Source of the DNA: Campylorhamphus procurvoides
Lineage: Eukaryota > Chordata > Aves > Passeriformes > Dendrocolaptidae
Length of the DNA stretch: 64,000 bases
Direction of reading: 5' to 3'
NCBI GenBank assembly: GCA_013396655.1
Contig: WBMV01001018.1
Coordinates: 1,010,778-1,074,777 of the forward strand
A program made the position numbers and the translations under genes. This document shows positions 49,857-64,000 of this stretch, piece after piece. Below the pieces are notes generated by a model. The model was not told where the DNA came from and did not search any database. It saw only the letters and a list, made by a program, of their open reading frames with translations. Each line of letters starts with the position of its first letter. Position 1 is the first letter of the stretch.

Positions 49857-52800
49857 CTGGGAGGACAAAGGCACAAGGTGAGCCCAGGGCACACCCACCC
49901 CGCTGCAGAATTACTGTGCAGACAAAAAGGCTCGGTCCTGCCACTGCGACACACGCTCTGGGTGAAGGAAGGGGACACCTCCCAGAAATGCCAAAAGCAC
50001 AGGAGGAGCCCCACCTGCTGTACCACGTCTTAAGAACTCTGTAAAGATTCAGAACTTGAGCTGATAGAAAGGACAATCTGCTGACAGAAGATCTGTCTCC
50101 CCTGTGTACACATCTCCTGTGTACATCTCCTTCAACAAGCTCCTCAGTGCTCAAGAGGGCCTTTTGTACTGTGAGTTGCATCATTCTCCAGAGCTTCTCT
50201 AAACACGAAGTTTAAATAAGTAGTTTTTAAAATATTTTGCTTCATTGACAGTAATGTTGGAATACCTACTTATTTAACACTAAGTTTACTTATATTTCAC
50301 GCTTCCTGAAAAACACATTAGAAGAGATATCCCCCAAAAGATGTATGTTTGGAATTGACTGGATGTGACATGACTTATTGTATAGCAAGAGCCGAATTAG
50401 GAACAAAAATATGAATTAGCTAAGCTGCTTACATGTTCTAACAAATGTCCATAGGTGATACAATACCTCGACTGCTTTTTCCTGGAACTAAATGAGTCTC
50501 AGGAGACACTACTGGTATCCTACTGAATATTCATTAGGAGAAAGGATAAGAAAACCAAACTGCAGCCTCGGTACAGCCAACCAAATCCATCAATACCCAA
50601 TCCACAGAAGCACGTGCATTTGTGTGCAGAGGTGACAGGAGATTTGAGGGCCCTGCAGCAGATCTCTCACAGCACCTCTTCATGGGTCTGGAGAGGAGGA
50701 GAGGACTGTGTTGCCATGTTGACAATAGGTGCTGAATCTCAAATGTTCACAAGCTCTCTGAGTTGAAAGTACAGCCTAATCCTGCCATCCCTACAACCAC
50801 TGGAGAACATGGAATAATGATCTCATTGCTGTTACTTTTGGACAGAAAATTTAACCTCAGAGCAGCTTACAAAGCTTCCCACTCTCCTTTTGCTCTCCAC
50901 CAGCAGTGATGGGTCACTGTTGGCATCAAGACATGCAGGGACCTGCTGCTGCTCTCTCAGGTCTCACCGACTGGCTGGGTTAGTCCTTCACATTTGACAC
51001 TGTGCCCCCAAGCTGTGACTATTAATTAAGTACTCCACTCTTCCAGGCTTTTTAAGAGCACAAAAGGACTAATGGGCACCCTACCAGACTGTGGATACTC
51101 GTCTCATCAATTGTGAGTGAGGAAGGCAGCAGTGGGAAATACCCTGAAAACAAATAAATATGTTTTCTTTGCCTGAGCAGCACCACATCAAGCATGCAGC
51201 ACTGGAGAAAGACTAAGGTGACAGTAGGTTTCCTTTGTGCCCTTTGGCCTCTGCAGGTGGCAGGGAACAGAAGAAATGGTCAAGCTAGCACAGCTTTCCC
51301 ACTAGTGCTGAAAGGCTGGAGCCCTCCAGAAATCACTAATTTGGACTGCTGTGTGTTTCTATCAAAAGGAAGTTTCTATAAACCCGCTCAGAAAGCCACA
51401 GCTCTGAGCCTGTCCCCCCTGCCCCTCCCAGCTGCCCTGGCTGCAGGCAGGTGATGGCAGAGGGCAGGTCCTCTGACCCCACACTGCTTTTCACACTTCT
51501 GCAGCAGTTTCCCATGTATCACGTTAGGTCCAAGACTATTCAGTTAATTTTACACAGAAAGCTACCAGCAGGCAGAAAGAAGTCCTATAAAATGTATCTC
51601 AGTGCTGTTGTGTATTAAAAAAAATAGACTGGCCCTTTCACTTAAATTTAGGGTTATTTTGCCATTACATATCCTAACTGTAAAAAAATGCTACTTACTC
51701 TTGCAGCACAGGCAATGGATTCTGAAGACATTTATTTTACCTCTTTCATTTGTCAGGCTGTTTGAATGGCCAAAACGCTAACATTTGAGGGGAGGCATCA
51801 CAGTGTAGGACAAGTTATTTGTTTTAAAGGAAAAACAAACAGTAATTGTGAATATACACACACAGTTGGTTTTACACCGAGACACTGAGGAGAATTAAAC
51901 CACTGAAGCAGTTTGCCTTGCAGCATATGAGCAAGATGAAAACATGAACAGTAGGGAGCTGGCAAAATCCCTGAAAAGTTTGAAGTGCAGCTGGGGATTA
52001 ATGGACATGACTTTGCGTTTAGCTAAGGAGAGAAGGCAGCCCCACTGCTCTAGACATGATGTTGCTAGGAAACACTATGCTACCTCTACAGAGCTTATTT
52101 AACCACAGCCTCCCAAAGACAGACTGTTTGAATAACAGAAATATCAGAAGGAGGGGAATGAACAGCAGTAGGCTATACGAAGATACAAGTACTCAGACAA
52201 TAATGCCTTCCTTTAAAGATCTATTGAATTAATGATGAATTAACTTCGAAACAGCTTTAAGTAATGGACAACTAACTAGGTATTTTGCATGGTTATGTAT
52301 GTCTCCATACATGCCTATGTGCATATATGGACTGTCTGTTTTTTCCCAGTAAATATCTATATATCATTATAGTCTGGTAGACCAACTGGATGACAGAGCT
52401 CCCTCATGATCTATTAAGAACAAGTCTATATTTATGCACTGCACTGACTATTTGAATCTTTCTTCATGTGCATGTGCACAGTGACTAGCACTGCTGAACA
52501 TCCTCTGCACACACAGCATTTCCACGTGGCTCATGGGCCTTGATGGCCTTCAAGGGATTTGGAGAGTTTCATTCCGTGCTCCCTCCTGGCTGCCTCATGA
52601 ATTCTCTGAGTCAGGAAATCACAGAGAGAGTAAGGCAGCCACAGAGGGAAGGGCTATCAACATCTAATCTTAAGAAGCAATCCACAGTGGTATGAAGCTC
52701 TCAGTCACAGCCCTTCGTGCTAAGCAGACAGGTTGTTATTCCTGGTGTGTAGAGAAATTCTCCTCATCTTTTCCATTACAGCATGCTTAATGGAAAATGT

Positions 52801-55800
52801 CAAGAAGCAAGGTTAAAAAAGAAGAAAGTGCTTGTTTAAAGTGCTAGATTGACAACCTATTTATTCACAGAACAGGCAGAGTACAGGCAACAGCAGTTCA
52901 AGTGTCTCACACTTTTGTAGCTGCTGCTAAAGGTGAAACGCTAATGCAGCCTCCCTTCCCTCTGCCTCCAGTTGTCTGTGGGATTGGAAATTGGGACCTT
53001 CACTACAGGTATATATGCATTAATTAAAACAGCAAGAAAGATTTCAGTATGTTTTGCAATGTTGCATCAGGAATCTGTGCTGAACATATGAGAGATCACC
53101 AGAGTCAGAATTGATATGAATAGCAAAATAACACAATGTGGACAGGGCTTGTTTCGAAAATGGGTAGTGCTGGATGTATTTACAAGAGAACACTCACAAG
53201 TTTCATCTACTGTGAAATTATTCTGAGACCAAATTGTAAGGTGATTAATTCATTTTTGAACTCAGCAAATTAATTTCCAATATCTAGGCAGTACATCAAA
53301 AATTCTAATCCAATTTTGGATAAATTCTGTACTGAGTTTCTTTTTGTTCCACTGATACTCACCAACTCCAGGTACACAAATAAACATGTCCAGCTCCCCA
53401 GACATACAGAGATTTTCCATTGCATAAACTACTTTAAAACCCAAACCTAAACATGTTAAGTAAATTAAAGCATAAAGTTGGCCCAATTAATTAGCGGTTT
53501 CAGTCAGAATCATCAGAACTCCCATTTACAGTGGAGCAAGTCATTCTGGAAAGAAAAGAGAAAGGGAAGCCAAGGAAAGAGAAGTTAGAGAAATCTTGTT
53601 ATTTTTAAAGTTTTCAGACTTTGAAGGAATGGGTAGCCTCTTAGTATAATTAAGGAAAACAGAAGAATAGGAAGGATGGAGGAAAAAAAGGTAAAATCTA
53701 AGTGGTATCTCATAATCACTTAGAGAAATGGATAATGTTTTCAGCCTCTACTGTTTGTATAGGGAAAAACCAGAAGTAAATCGAGAGGTTATGTCTTCTG
53801 AGTCCTTCTGATCCTACACTATCAGCCATGTATCCTCCAAACAAGACCTCAAAACAGCAAGGGTTCCCAGCACCCTTCCCCATTTAGTGCATGGAATATG
53901 ATGCCAGAGTTTCTCTTTCTGCCTGACCTCATTTCACACACCCTGAGCCACAGCCTGGCAGGCAGTGCAGTCTCTCCACTGACTTGCACTGAGGCTGGAC
54001 CAGGTGGTCCTGTGGGTGAAGAAGCCCCTGCAGTAGCGAATGTTCCACAGCACAGCATTTTCTCACTCATAGGATGCACACAAGTGTCAAGGGGAGCATT
54101 TAAACTGCATTTAAATCCTCCTCATTACAGCTGTTAACTACAGAACTATAGCAAATACCAGCAGTCTGGGAGATGATGGTACCTAAAGAATATAGAAAAA
54201 TTACATAAAAGCAGTAATGGCAATAGCCTGTTTAATTTGGATTTTAGAGGTTAATCACAGTTTTCATATTTTCTGCTCATTCCTTCAGTGAGGTGCTAGG
54301 ATGCCTATAGCTATCTAGCAAATAATAAATGAGGCACATAGAACGAGGCACCTAGCAACACTGAAAATTAAAATAATGCTTTTTATTTGCTATTGTTATT
54401 TTTTAATCCGTCCATCTCAAAGCCTGCAGGGCTTAGTTAAAGCCAAAGAAAGGGCATTCAAATAAAAATGACACACAGTGTTATGGGAAGCACACACAAG
54501 TTATTTTCTACAGGGCAATCCTTCAACTAAAATAAACACATGTCAAGGCAATATATATAGATATATTGACCAGGCTGAAAAAAAAGGCCAAAAATTAAGT
54601 TTCAAGGACCCTGAAATGCTCCACTCTTACACTTCTCATGCAGACAAACAATTATGAATTTTAAGTAAGAATCCTTAAATTGCCTGGGCTATGTACATCG
54701 TAACAGAATTTCCCTCAAAATTCTATCTGCTACCTATCTCTGCAATTTCAGTCTTTCACATGTAAAACAAGAACTCAGGGAACACCCAACTTTCCAAATA
54801 AAATAGAGCAATATGTGAAAAACATGTGACTGTTTAGAAGAAGAGAAGTAAAGTTCTCACAAAGGGGAAATGCTGGTATTAAAAAGGAAGTTCCAAGAAA
54901 AGTCATTTGCACCTTTTTGAAGAAAAAGAACAATAAAAAAGATACAGAGACACAGAGAAAAAGAGAGGAAAGCTCATGTTGCCACACAGGTCACAAACAT
55001 TTGAGATTGCAAAAAAACCCAGGGCTGTCAGAGCACCGTGCCTTGTTAACAAGGGATTGCTCCCAGCACAACATTCCATTTTACCATCTTCATCTTCAGC
55101 TCCTCCAGCAGATGGGCTCCTGTGCCTTTCCCCAGGGGGTGACACCCTCGAGGTGTCCCTTGTGCACAACCAGCAGAGCTCTCTGTTGGGCCCCCGAATT
55201 TGGGCTGCCTCTTGCTTTAGGTGCAAGAGCTAAAATTCAACCCTAGCAGCATGTTTCAGTGGCACAGTGTATTCTTTTCAAACAAGGCTTATACTCAACT
55301 CCTGCTCAGAAACCTAATAAAAAGATATATAAAAAATGCAGTAAAATTTGTATTTAAGATAGCTGAGTCTTTCAAATTAATCTTACTGTAACAAAATCCA
55401 TTCAGAATATAATTCCAGGTGAAATTACATTCATAAAACCACTACCACAACCATAATCTTTTATTGTATTAATATTTCTGATATTGCATGCAAGGACTGG
55501 CATCATCCTTTGCAATAAGTAATATCTTTTCTGAGGAAGAAGCCTTCTCAAGTTGGATTTATCTCTAAAATAAGGTCTATATAAATAGTTTTGTGGCAGT
55601 GGAATGATAAAGTGACCTATCAGATGGGATGTGTAAATTCAGTCAATTGACGGGCAACACGCAAAACACTGACTTCATATTTAAATGAATATATAACCTA
55701 ATTACAATGTAATATCTAAAATTCCTACATTATCACAGTGTTATGGCAAGTGATTTCAGTCATTCATTCATAAAAATCAGGATTCACACAATAACTGCTA

Positions 55801-57540
55801 CTCAACCTCCTTGCACACAGTGCAATTTGCTTTTTTATTATCTGAAATCTCTAACAGTCGTAGCTTTTCAAAAATAGGCATTTGAGCTGTTTAGAATGAA
55901 TATTTTGGCAAAGTGCTGCTATACTTTCAGATATACTTATTACACAGGCACCACCCAGCATTTCTTCTCCTTTAAATTTTAAAGGAGGATCAACATCACT
56001 AGCTCTGCTGCTCAGCAAGTATTTTGAAGCAACACTCTAAATTTCAGTGCAGGGCAGGCAAACACCAAGCCAGGTTAAATCAGCCATTTCCTATGTACAA
56101 ATACTTTAAGTGTAAGCACATCAATGTAATTCTTTAGGACTTAGACATAAAACAATCCCACAAACAGGGTCCACACTGGCCAAACTCAGCCTAATTCAAC
56201 AGAATTACATGGGTTTCAAGCAGCTACTGTAGAGCTCAGTCTGTCTGCAGCTCAGCACTTCATAGGACACTTAAAATAATATAGTGGCTGTTCTTCAAGA
56301 AGAGGTGTCAGCTGACTACCAAGCATGGGGAAAAAACCCCTCTTGGATCATAAACTGCCAGTGGTGGCTTTCCAGCCCTTCCTGCCCCCTGGAAGCATCA
56401 TGGATAACTAGTAGTTCTGGCTGAAGGCAGGGAATCCCTCAGGAACAGATTCCTCTTTTCACCAGGCTGGCATGAACCTGAGCACTCCACAGAGAAGCAA
56501 CCCTTGGAGGTATCCAGTCTGGCCAAATAGCACTAGCATAACATTTTCCATTTCCAAACACTTTTATAAAGTCCTACTAAAATTAAACTAATATTCTAGT
56601 GCAATTTAGGGGTTTTTTGGGGGGAAGAAAATCTCAGTTCAGTCAATTTTGAAGTTTTCAGCTTCAAAATACTTTTGTTCACTTCACAAATCCTCCACTT
56701 GTCGCATATGAAAGGAACAAACTCCTTTACTCCTTAAATGAAAACTTCCACATATATAAAAAACCAAAAATCACTTACTATTCACCTTTGCTCCAAATAC
56801 AAATTGCATTTCTTTGACTGTAACTACTTGAACATACTAAAAACTTTACAAAAGAAGAGGAGTTTAAGTCAACCAAAATGCTCAGGAAGCTAAGTCAGCG
56901 TTTACAGGGACCAAACAGTGGTCAGTGCTACTTAATAGTAATTTACACCAGGATTTCTGATTTGATTTGAATTGAGGGGTGTGAGGGAACGGGATGGGCA
57001 CACACACACACAGGCAGGACATTGCAGTGAGAACAAGCAGATATTACACACTATTTATGTTGCTCCATATGCTACAGAAGATGCATAGAAAGGGCACTGA
57101 GTGGTACCAGCCTGTCCAGTGGGCAATAAGGAGGATTTTAGGGAGCCTGCCATAAAAACTGAGCCCAAGACTGATGTCTGACCTCATAACAAGCAGATGA
57201 CCTCCTGACATCCCATCCAAACTGAATTATCTATGATCCCTTTGGCCTTCTAATTCATAATTCTCAGGGCAGGGAATCCCAGTTTTCTCAGGCATTATTA
57301 AAATATAATTACTTGCTATTCATTAGGTATTAAAGCTGCATAGAATTTATAATTTAGCAATTAACTTTCAGGTATGCAAATGCAGATCCCATGTAAGCAC
57401 ACAGGTTATCTCAGAAAGAAGAATAAATATGAGCCTTAACATAAGCAGACAGTTTCCTCTCTCACTGTGGAACAGATTTGTATGTTCTGTCCCTTAAATT
57501 TGCTGCAGGACTTTGGAATCCCTTCAGGCTGAACAGCACT

Positions 57541-57562
57541 ATATATATATATATATATATAT
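57541..57562. repeat. AT dinucleotide microsatellite
   Basis: About 11 uninterrupted AT units in an intron. Likely polymorphic in length. Confidence 0.95.
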
Positions 57563-59958
57563 ACATGTGCATTCTATTTTGCAGCTGATCTTCTTAACTA
57601 TTAATCACATAGATTCCATGGCTGCACACTGGATGGTCTCAGAGTTCAAACATTTCAGCTGTCCCAAAAGACAATCCCAAAGAAAGTGACAAAGAAACAG
57701 AAAGTTTTAAGAAGCATTGTGGGATAGTTTGGAATTAAAAACATTAACATACACTAAATGCTTCTTGTATACCTTCTGGCTTGCAGCAATCCTAAATATT
57801 CATGAATATGATTAAAGGTGACCAAAACGAATGGATATTTGAATTTTAAAATAAATATAGCTCACATTTGTTAAGGCTTGAATTTATGGAGTTTAAATAT
57901 GCACAAGTGTAAAGTATGAAATAATGCCCATGACTCAGGATCAATATTCTCCCACACAGGCAACGTATGTAAAACAAATTAAAACAGATAAGCAATGTAT
58001 TCTGAGTTATGTATTTGTGTATGCTGAGTTGTTTGGCAGATGTAGGATAGAAGATGAATATTTTAGTATGTAAACTATAAACATGCCTTTAATTCTAAAG
58101 TGCAAGGCACCATCCTGCATTCCCTGTCAATATACATAAGCCTCATGAATATCATGCCATTTTCCCATTTTTATATCTACCAACTGCACAAATAACTAAT
58201 AAAAGCTACAGAAATAAAAATGTTGTTTTCATAAATAAACTGGTTTAAATCCTGCATGCACAGACAAAGCATGAGACAGCTCTGGTTTTGTTCCTTTTTT
58301 ATCTGCCTATGTGGAGAAGGAAGAAACCTTATAATCCTTCCTATACAGCCAGTTGCTTTGATCTTTAAATGCTAAATAAATCTGGGAAGGTGATTTTGAT
58401 CTGGTAGGGAGATCATCTTCCCCATTCCACCCCCAAGAAAGACAAGTGCATGTAATCTGCACTTGGAAGACATTTGGAAGGGAAACAAGTCTTTAGGCTC
58501 TGCTTGCTTTACATTAAACATATTTACTATCAGGCAGCTGATAGCTCTGCCCCTCCCCTCGCCTCACTAGAAGTGTCCTTAATTCTCTGGAACGAATACT
58601 TCAGTCTTTCTGCTGCTGGGCAGAGCATTTATTTTCCATTTCTCTGTTGAAGGCATCAGGAGCACCAACAAGACTTTTCACTTGATTGCCTTGCATTTGT
58701 GTTTGGCAGTTTTAAAGCCACAGCAGGACAAGTGGGTTGTTACTGGTTATACTGGGAGTGTTTGCCAGGACCGTTTCACTCAGGAGGAGAAACACAAGAT
58801 AAGTGAGTGGGAGATGCAGCCAAGATATCTGGAGGCCACCCCATCTCAGCTGCAATAGGATTGTGTAACCAATCCATGGGATTCATGCACTCTATTCACT
58901 CACTCATCTCAGGCAAAAAGGTGCACAACTACCTATTGTCAGGATATTTGCTTTAGTTTGAAAAAAAACCCCAAAACCACAGGGAAAAGCAGACTCAACA
59001 TTATTAGAAACAAAGACCAGTTAAAAGGAATTCATCGTCATCATAACAGACAACACCTAAGGTCTGTACATGGGACAATGTGCTACAGTTTTGTGCAATT
59101 AACTCTTTGCAGTGCTGAACAGACAGCTTGGGTAGCAGCTCAGAGTGAATCTAGACATCTAACAGATGTCAGACATTTTTCTTTTCTGTTTGCCATCCTG
59201 ATTATTAATCAGAAAACATCCATGGATATGTCCCAGGACATGAGACTGCTCTGTAGGCCAGTATCACTGACCCTCAGTGTTCAAATAAAATGATAACTTA
59301 GGTTACCACAGTGTTCCCACAATTACAAAGGGCTATTTTCCATTGCTTATACATAGTTGAACATTTCAAGGAACACGTTAGAAACTCATAATAATGAGGC
59401 TTTTCTTTAGTTAAGAATCATTTGTTCAAAGCTGTGAACCCAACCAGCCTTTCCCCATCTCCCAGCCTGGAGCAGAGACAAGCCCTGCCCTGGCTGGAGT
59501 GGCAGAGGATTCCAGCATGCTCCACTCTCTGTGCCATGAGGAGCCAACAAGCCAACACCCTGCCACACCAAAATGTCACCTGAAGGTCTCTGTCCTGAGC
59601 TCTGAGGCAGTTTGACCCTACTGAGTGTAAGATCTCCATGGACTGGAATCAAACCAAGCGAATCTGGAGCAGCTCAAGGTTTCAGAGTAAATACATATGT
59701 GGGAATTATGCTCAAGCAGGCACAGTGCAGATCCAATTTACTGCTGCAGGAAGTTAGGAAGGGTTTGCAAAAATCCTTTTGAAGTGGAAAAGCTCTCCTG
59801 CAGGTTAATGACAGGGCCTTTCTCCTCCAGATACACATCTGGCAATACAAGAGTTGGAAGTGTATTCTCCACCATGAACATCTCACTCTCTCTCTGGAAG
59901 ACACAACTTGCTAATTGTCCTTATTTCTGAAGCTGGACTGAATTCAATTCAAGTAAGG

Positions 59959-59988
59959 GAACTTTCACAAGTAGCTCTGTGAAAGTTC
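59959..59988. repeat. Inverted repeat, 11-bp perfect stem and 8-nt loop
   Basis: The arm gaactttcaca is followed by agtagctc and the exact reverse complement tgtgaaagttc. It lies in the long intron upstream of the EGF8 exon. No flanking target-site duplication or terminator-like context was recognised. Confidence 0.93.
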
Positions 59989-62900
59989 ATCTTTAATAAA
60001 CCTGTAATCTTTTGTCACAGGACAAAACCCCAGAAGCACCACAGAAGAGAACACACATTATTTTCCTTTTGACTTCGCTGTCATTCGGGCACTTTTGAGT
60101 GACATCTCTCCTCACAGTTTGTGGCATCTTTCTCTCCAGCAAGACCATACAGAAAATAAAATAAATAATTAAGCTCTGGGGATATATTCAGCAAACAGCT
60201 CTGTGAAATCTCCCATTTGGTATCAATGGGAACACTCAAGAAATCAGACACCTTATGTATGACTTGATGGAAATGTTTAGAGCTACAGTGTTTTATCTCA
60301 GAAATGCTGACAAAAATCCTTGGTAGAATAATGGAAACTGTAACTACAAAAGTTGAATAAACAGATGCAGCCTTTAATGGAAGGCAAATATGTTAAATTC
60401 CCCCAGTTCTGCTGAATAAATATTTCCCTACAAAAAGCATCTCCTACTTTAAACTTTCCATGCAGTAATGCTTTTAAATTAAGTGATGAGGATTCTAGAG
60501 CTTTCCTGGTAACCAGAAGTACAATTACTGGTCTGACAGAATTTACTTAGAAAATTCTTTGCATTTGAAAGATTGAAAGATTAAAAGAAATGGGGAAATA
60601 ATTAGATGTGATTAAGCAGTTTAATTTTATTTTTAAAATTTTTTGTGAGGTATGAAAGTATTAAAAATTTCAGGAGATGCTTCAGTGTGTCCCAAAAGTT
60701 TGTAATCTGAGTAACATTTCATGCCTGGTCAGCCTTCACAAAGGGTGACCTTGACTCTGATAACCCTTTCTCAAAACATGGAAGACTTTTTCCCTTCTAA
60801 ATCAATATTTCTGACTTATTTTGGAAGGAAAAAAGGTTCAAACATTCACAGGACACAATGAAGATATATATGGATTGGCTTCATGATAAAGAATCAATTA
60901 ATAACGATCCAAGGGAGGCAGTAACAAAAAAGCAATTTTACCCCTCGTTTCCAAAGAAGCCAGAAAAAAAAGATGAATTGGATGTAAAAATTTGTGTCAC
61001 CAGAGTCCCCTCCAGCCCAATTCAACTATCTATTAGCAACACTGCATGGAAGCAACATTGACCTTCCTTTCAGAAGCCCAACAAGCTCCTATGCAGTGAT
61101 TTCAGCCTAAAAACCTTTCAAGAATGTTTTCAAAACCACAAAAGGCACACTGTCACTGCTTTTCCTGTATTGTTATCAAATTAGTTGAAAATAAAAGAAA
61201 AAAGCAAGCATTAGAGTTAATCAGAATCACATTTTAAGGAATTCATACTGTGTTTTCACTTTTCAGCAGTAAATAATGATCCCTGGCTTTCTGCTTTCAG
61301 TGATGCTTTCCTGGTTCAAATGCAAGTGATTCTGCAATTTAAAAAAAATAATAAATAAATAGGGAAGAGGAAGAGAAACACCCAACTTCTTTTTCTGCTT
61401 CATTCTGAGCACAGTATCTTCCATTGTAGGCATGTCTGCTAAAATGCTAATTCCTCTATTAATTTCAGAGAGAAGTGATCTGTAACCCACCACATACACG
61501 TTTTGCTTTGCTTTATTAAATGGCAAGCAAAGAAGTCGGATCAGTTTATATTAAACTGTGCTGAAGAGTGGATGGCAACTTGCTACATTAGGGACTGAGT
61601 TCCACTCTCTGGTATTCCCAGTGGGTAACATGAAAAGTCAGCTCTCTCATCTGTACTAATGTGCCTCTGGTTTTTGGAGAATCAGCATCTTCTGGGACGT
61701 TTAGGGGGTTGTGTTTGTGCATGCTGAATTGCCAAAAATAGCTGCAGTTCTATTCTGGAGGAACTCACTCCACAAGAAACTCAGCAACCCCTTTTGATTC
61801 CTGACAATTGGAAAATCACAGTGTTTGGAGCAGTGGATCAATAAATCACCATGTTGTTCTAGGCAAAAAAAAAAGCTATTGCTAAAGTGATATTTTGTTC
61901 TTTGCTAATTTGTGCTTTTGGATAATTGTCCCCTCAGTATTGCTTCTAGCCTCAGATCACCACCTAGCAACCCAGGAATATTTTTCACTACAAACTGATT
62001 TAGTTTTTAATTAAAAAGAGTGGTTTTAATCACAATCACACCATTATATTTATTTCTTAGCTACCAAAGCTATTATCCCTACTAATTCTCTTCAGAGCAG
62101 GGACTGCATCTTGATGCACTGTGGTTCTTTAGCTGAGTTGTTCAATTCTCTGACAAACTATTTGAAGGCAAATTAAAATAGATGTGGTCTAGATGCATTA
62201 TGAATCTTACTCCTTTTTCACACTCTTGAGTAACTTTAGCCTTCCAAGGTCTACCTTAAAAAAACCCCTCACCTGAAACTTCATAATTCATCAGAATAAA
62301 TATAGGAGATTCATCTTTATGTGGGTTCCTGTAAAAATAAACTAAAATGTTAGAAGTCTATATACTTTTTCATGTTATTAATGATTGACTATCAACTCGT
62401 GTGGTTCAGTCAAATGCCAAAACATTTAAAGAAGAAATACCTAACCCTTTCCTATTGTGTTGATATTTTAGAGCATTTTGAAAGTAGGCTCCAGTCTATT
62501 GATGCAGAGTTGATCAACCCACTCCACACTGGGCCGTTAAAAACTGAAGAGCAGCTAAAAATAGAGTGGGATTGGGAAAAAGCAATAAACCCTGATGCTG
62601 GTGGCTTGTTTGTCAAAATTATAGCTCCCTAGTTCCAGAATACAGGAAGCCCACAGCCTTTTAAAAGGCATTGGGCAGTGGAGAAGCTACAGAGGAGGTG
62701 GGTAGGACTTGGGTGCTGTGACACAAACCATGGCTGAGAGAGCCCAGGGACTGTTTCACTCTTGAACATCTGGGGCTCCCTGCACGGCTCCCAACAACCA
62801 GTGAGACAGCACAAGGGAAGGCAACACATCCCAGATGTTCCACATCAGTCATGGGCCATGGAGCTGGCACTTCACAGGAGAGCAGGAGCAAAAATAGCTT

Positions 62901-64000
62901 TTAAGTGGAGGAGAATGAGAGGCAGAAAAGCTTTCCACGGATAAGCAGACAGCCCTGTCTCCTCTGCCTACATTTTCATTAGGGATAATGTTCTGATCCG
63001 TGTCACACTGAAGGCTTTGGGAAAGCAAAGCTGCTCCTTTTCCCTGAAAACTGCTTAGCTGTTTGAGAGAGGTACTTGTTTGGAGGGAAATCTTTAGATT
63101 AGGTGTGTAGCACGCAGGGCTAAGGGTCAGCTCTCAGATTTGAAACTCTTCAGGGACCAGCTGGGCCATGAATCCTTCCTGCTCCAATCCTGTCAGTGAA
63201 TGAAGAGACAATGACAACAAACACAGCAACCCTCATTTCTCATGTCCTGCTTTTCCTTTGGCTTGCAGTATGGCTGCAGTGCTGGTAGATTAATGAGACA
63301 CCAGCATTGCTTTATCTCCATCTATCCTGGCCTGGATGTGTTTTGAAGACAAGTGGCAGGTTGAGATGGACAGGTATGTGTCAATCAGTGCTGTATCACT
63401 GGGAACACCACAGCAGAATGTGCTGGAAATCGTCCAAACCTACACAGTTAGCTACAATTTCTTGGCAGCTAAAAAATCAGGCAATAGTGACCTCAATATC
63501 ATGACAATTATTTGCACTTTCAACATCCAGAGATGAACATGGACCACAACATCAGCCCTGAAGGCCTTTAAGAACAGTCAAGTTTGTATTTAGCTCTTTC
63601 ATTTCAGTAACCCAAATTATGTCTGTAATTTCCTTGGGCAAATGAGATAAACTACATTATGTGATGGTTTCTGCTGCACAGCAAACTTTGCTTCTTTTTG
63701 TATGTACAGAAACACTAAATCTGAACTGAAATAGGCTGAGGCCACCTACAGGAATAATCTCCACAAGCAAAGTCATCCTAATGAGCATTTCATAAGCAGG
63801 TCAGGGTAGGGATGGAAAGAAAGAGCAAGAGAAAATAGCTGGCTAACATGCATTTTGTAAAAACTTTCTTCAGTGAGAATGGCTCACGATCCCTCCTAAC
63901 TCGTGCTCTGAACAAGTCCCCATATTCATTCCTTAAGATCTTTTAAAAAACTGTCTAAGTAAGGGCTTTTAGTGAAAGCAGGATGTATCAATATTCAACA

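Larger units (their letters stand above)
49857..64000 (-). other. TENM2 intron, 3' part of a long intron (over 14 kb in window)
   Basis: No coding exon was recognised here. The preceding TENM2 exon, encoding EGF repeat 7, should lie beyond the right edge. The sequence is mostly AT-rich intron with an AT microsatellite at 57541-57562, a short CA run near 57000 and a perfect 11-bp-stem inverted repeat at 59959-59988. I looked by eye for the small alternatively spliced exon that teneurins carry between EGF 7 and 8 and did not find a convincing one. A 27-nt exon could easily be missed without alignment. Minus-strand ORFs here resemble no known protein. Confidence 0.8.

Noticed and set aside
49330..50044. 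Several overlapping 180-230-codon plus-strand frames and a 316-codon minus-strand frame around the EGF exon
   Set aside because: GC-rich sequence lengthens random ORFs in all frames. Only the 49-residue EGF part of the minus-strand frame has homology and it is bounded by clear splice sites.
49857..64000. The small alternative exon between EGF 7 and EGF 8
   Set aside because: Searched by eye for a short exon coding for a TENM2-like RQTAGTET segment ending in a split Asp codon; no candidate with both splice signals was convincing. It may lie beyond 64000.

Overview
This window is vertebrate genomic DNA, most likely from a bird and probably a songbird (inference). It carries several CR1-type LINE fragments, recognisable by the antisense 'cacagaatcacagaatgg' end, and one solo LTR of a type familiar from songbird genomes. 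Almost the whole window lies inside one gene read from the minus strand: teneurin-2 (TENM2), a large type II transmembrane synaptic adhesion protein. Paralogue choice rests on remembered family sequence. TENM2-type stretches such as [20 protein letters not shown] and [14 protein letters not shown] match, whereas TENM3 and TENM4 differ there.

Fifteen coding exons can be placed from high to low coordinates, all with GT-AG junctions and unbroken reading-frame phase, totalling 5010 nt (about 1670 codons). In protein order they encode the last EGF-like repeat (49710-49856); the cysteine-rich region (38534-38744); the transthyretin-related and FN-plug region (34435-34554, 32187-32448, 31203-31470, 29931-30074); the NHL beta-propeller (28146-28395, microexon 25220-25240, 21187-21419, 19577-19731, most of 18207-19081); and the YD-repeat shell (end of 18207-19081, then 11891-12066, 10138-10373, 5093-5389, 2600-4214), ending in the Rhs-like core motif. 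The 5' exons (cytoplasmic tail, transmembrane segment, EGF 1-7) lie beyond position 64000 and the last C-terminal exons lie below position 1.

The most informative element is the 21-nt microexon at 25220-25240. It encodes the seven-residue insert NKEFKHS in the beta-propeller, a known alternatively spliced site that tunes latrophilin binding. It is too short for ordinary ORF searches.

The rest is intron: CR1 fragments (7915-8275, 9600-9880, 36815-37110, 38950-39050, 41514-41745, 46057-46199), a solo ERV LTR (32547-33018), a probable ancient MIR SINE relic (22872-22995), short tandem duplications, microsatellites and a few strong inverted repeats. I found no second protein-coding gene, RNA gene or CRISPR array, and no undescribed multigene system. 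The observations worth checking concern splicing control and intronic structure of TENM2.
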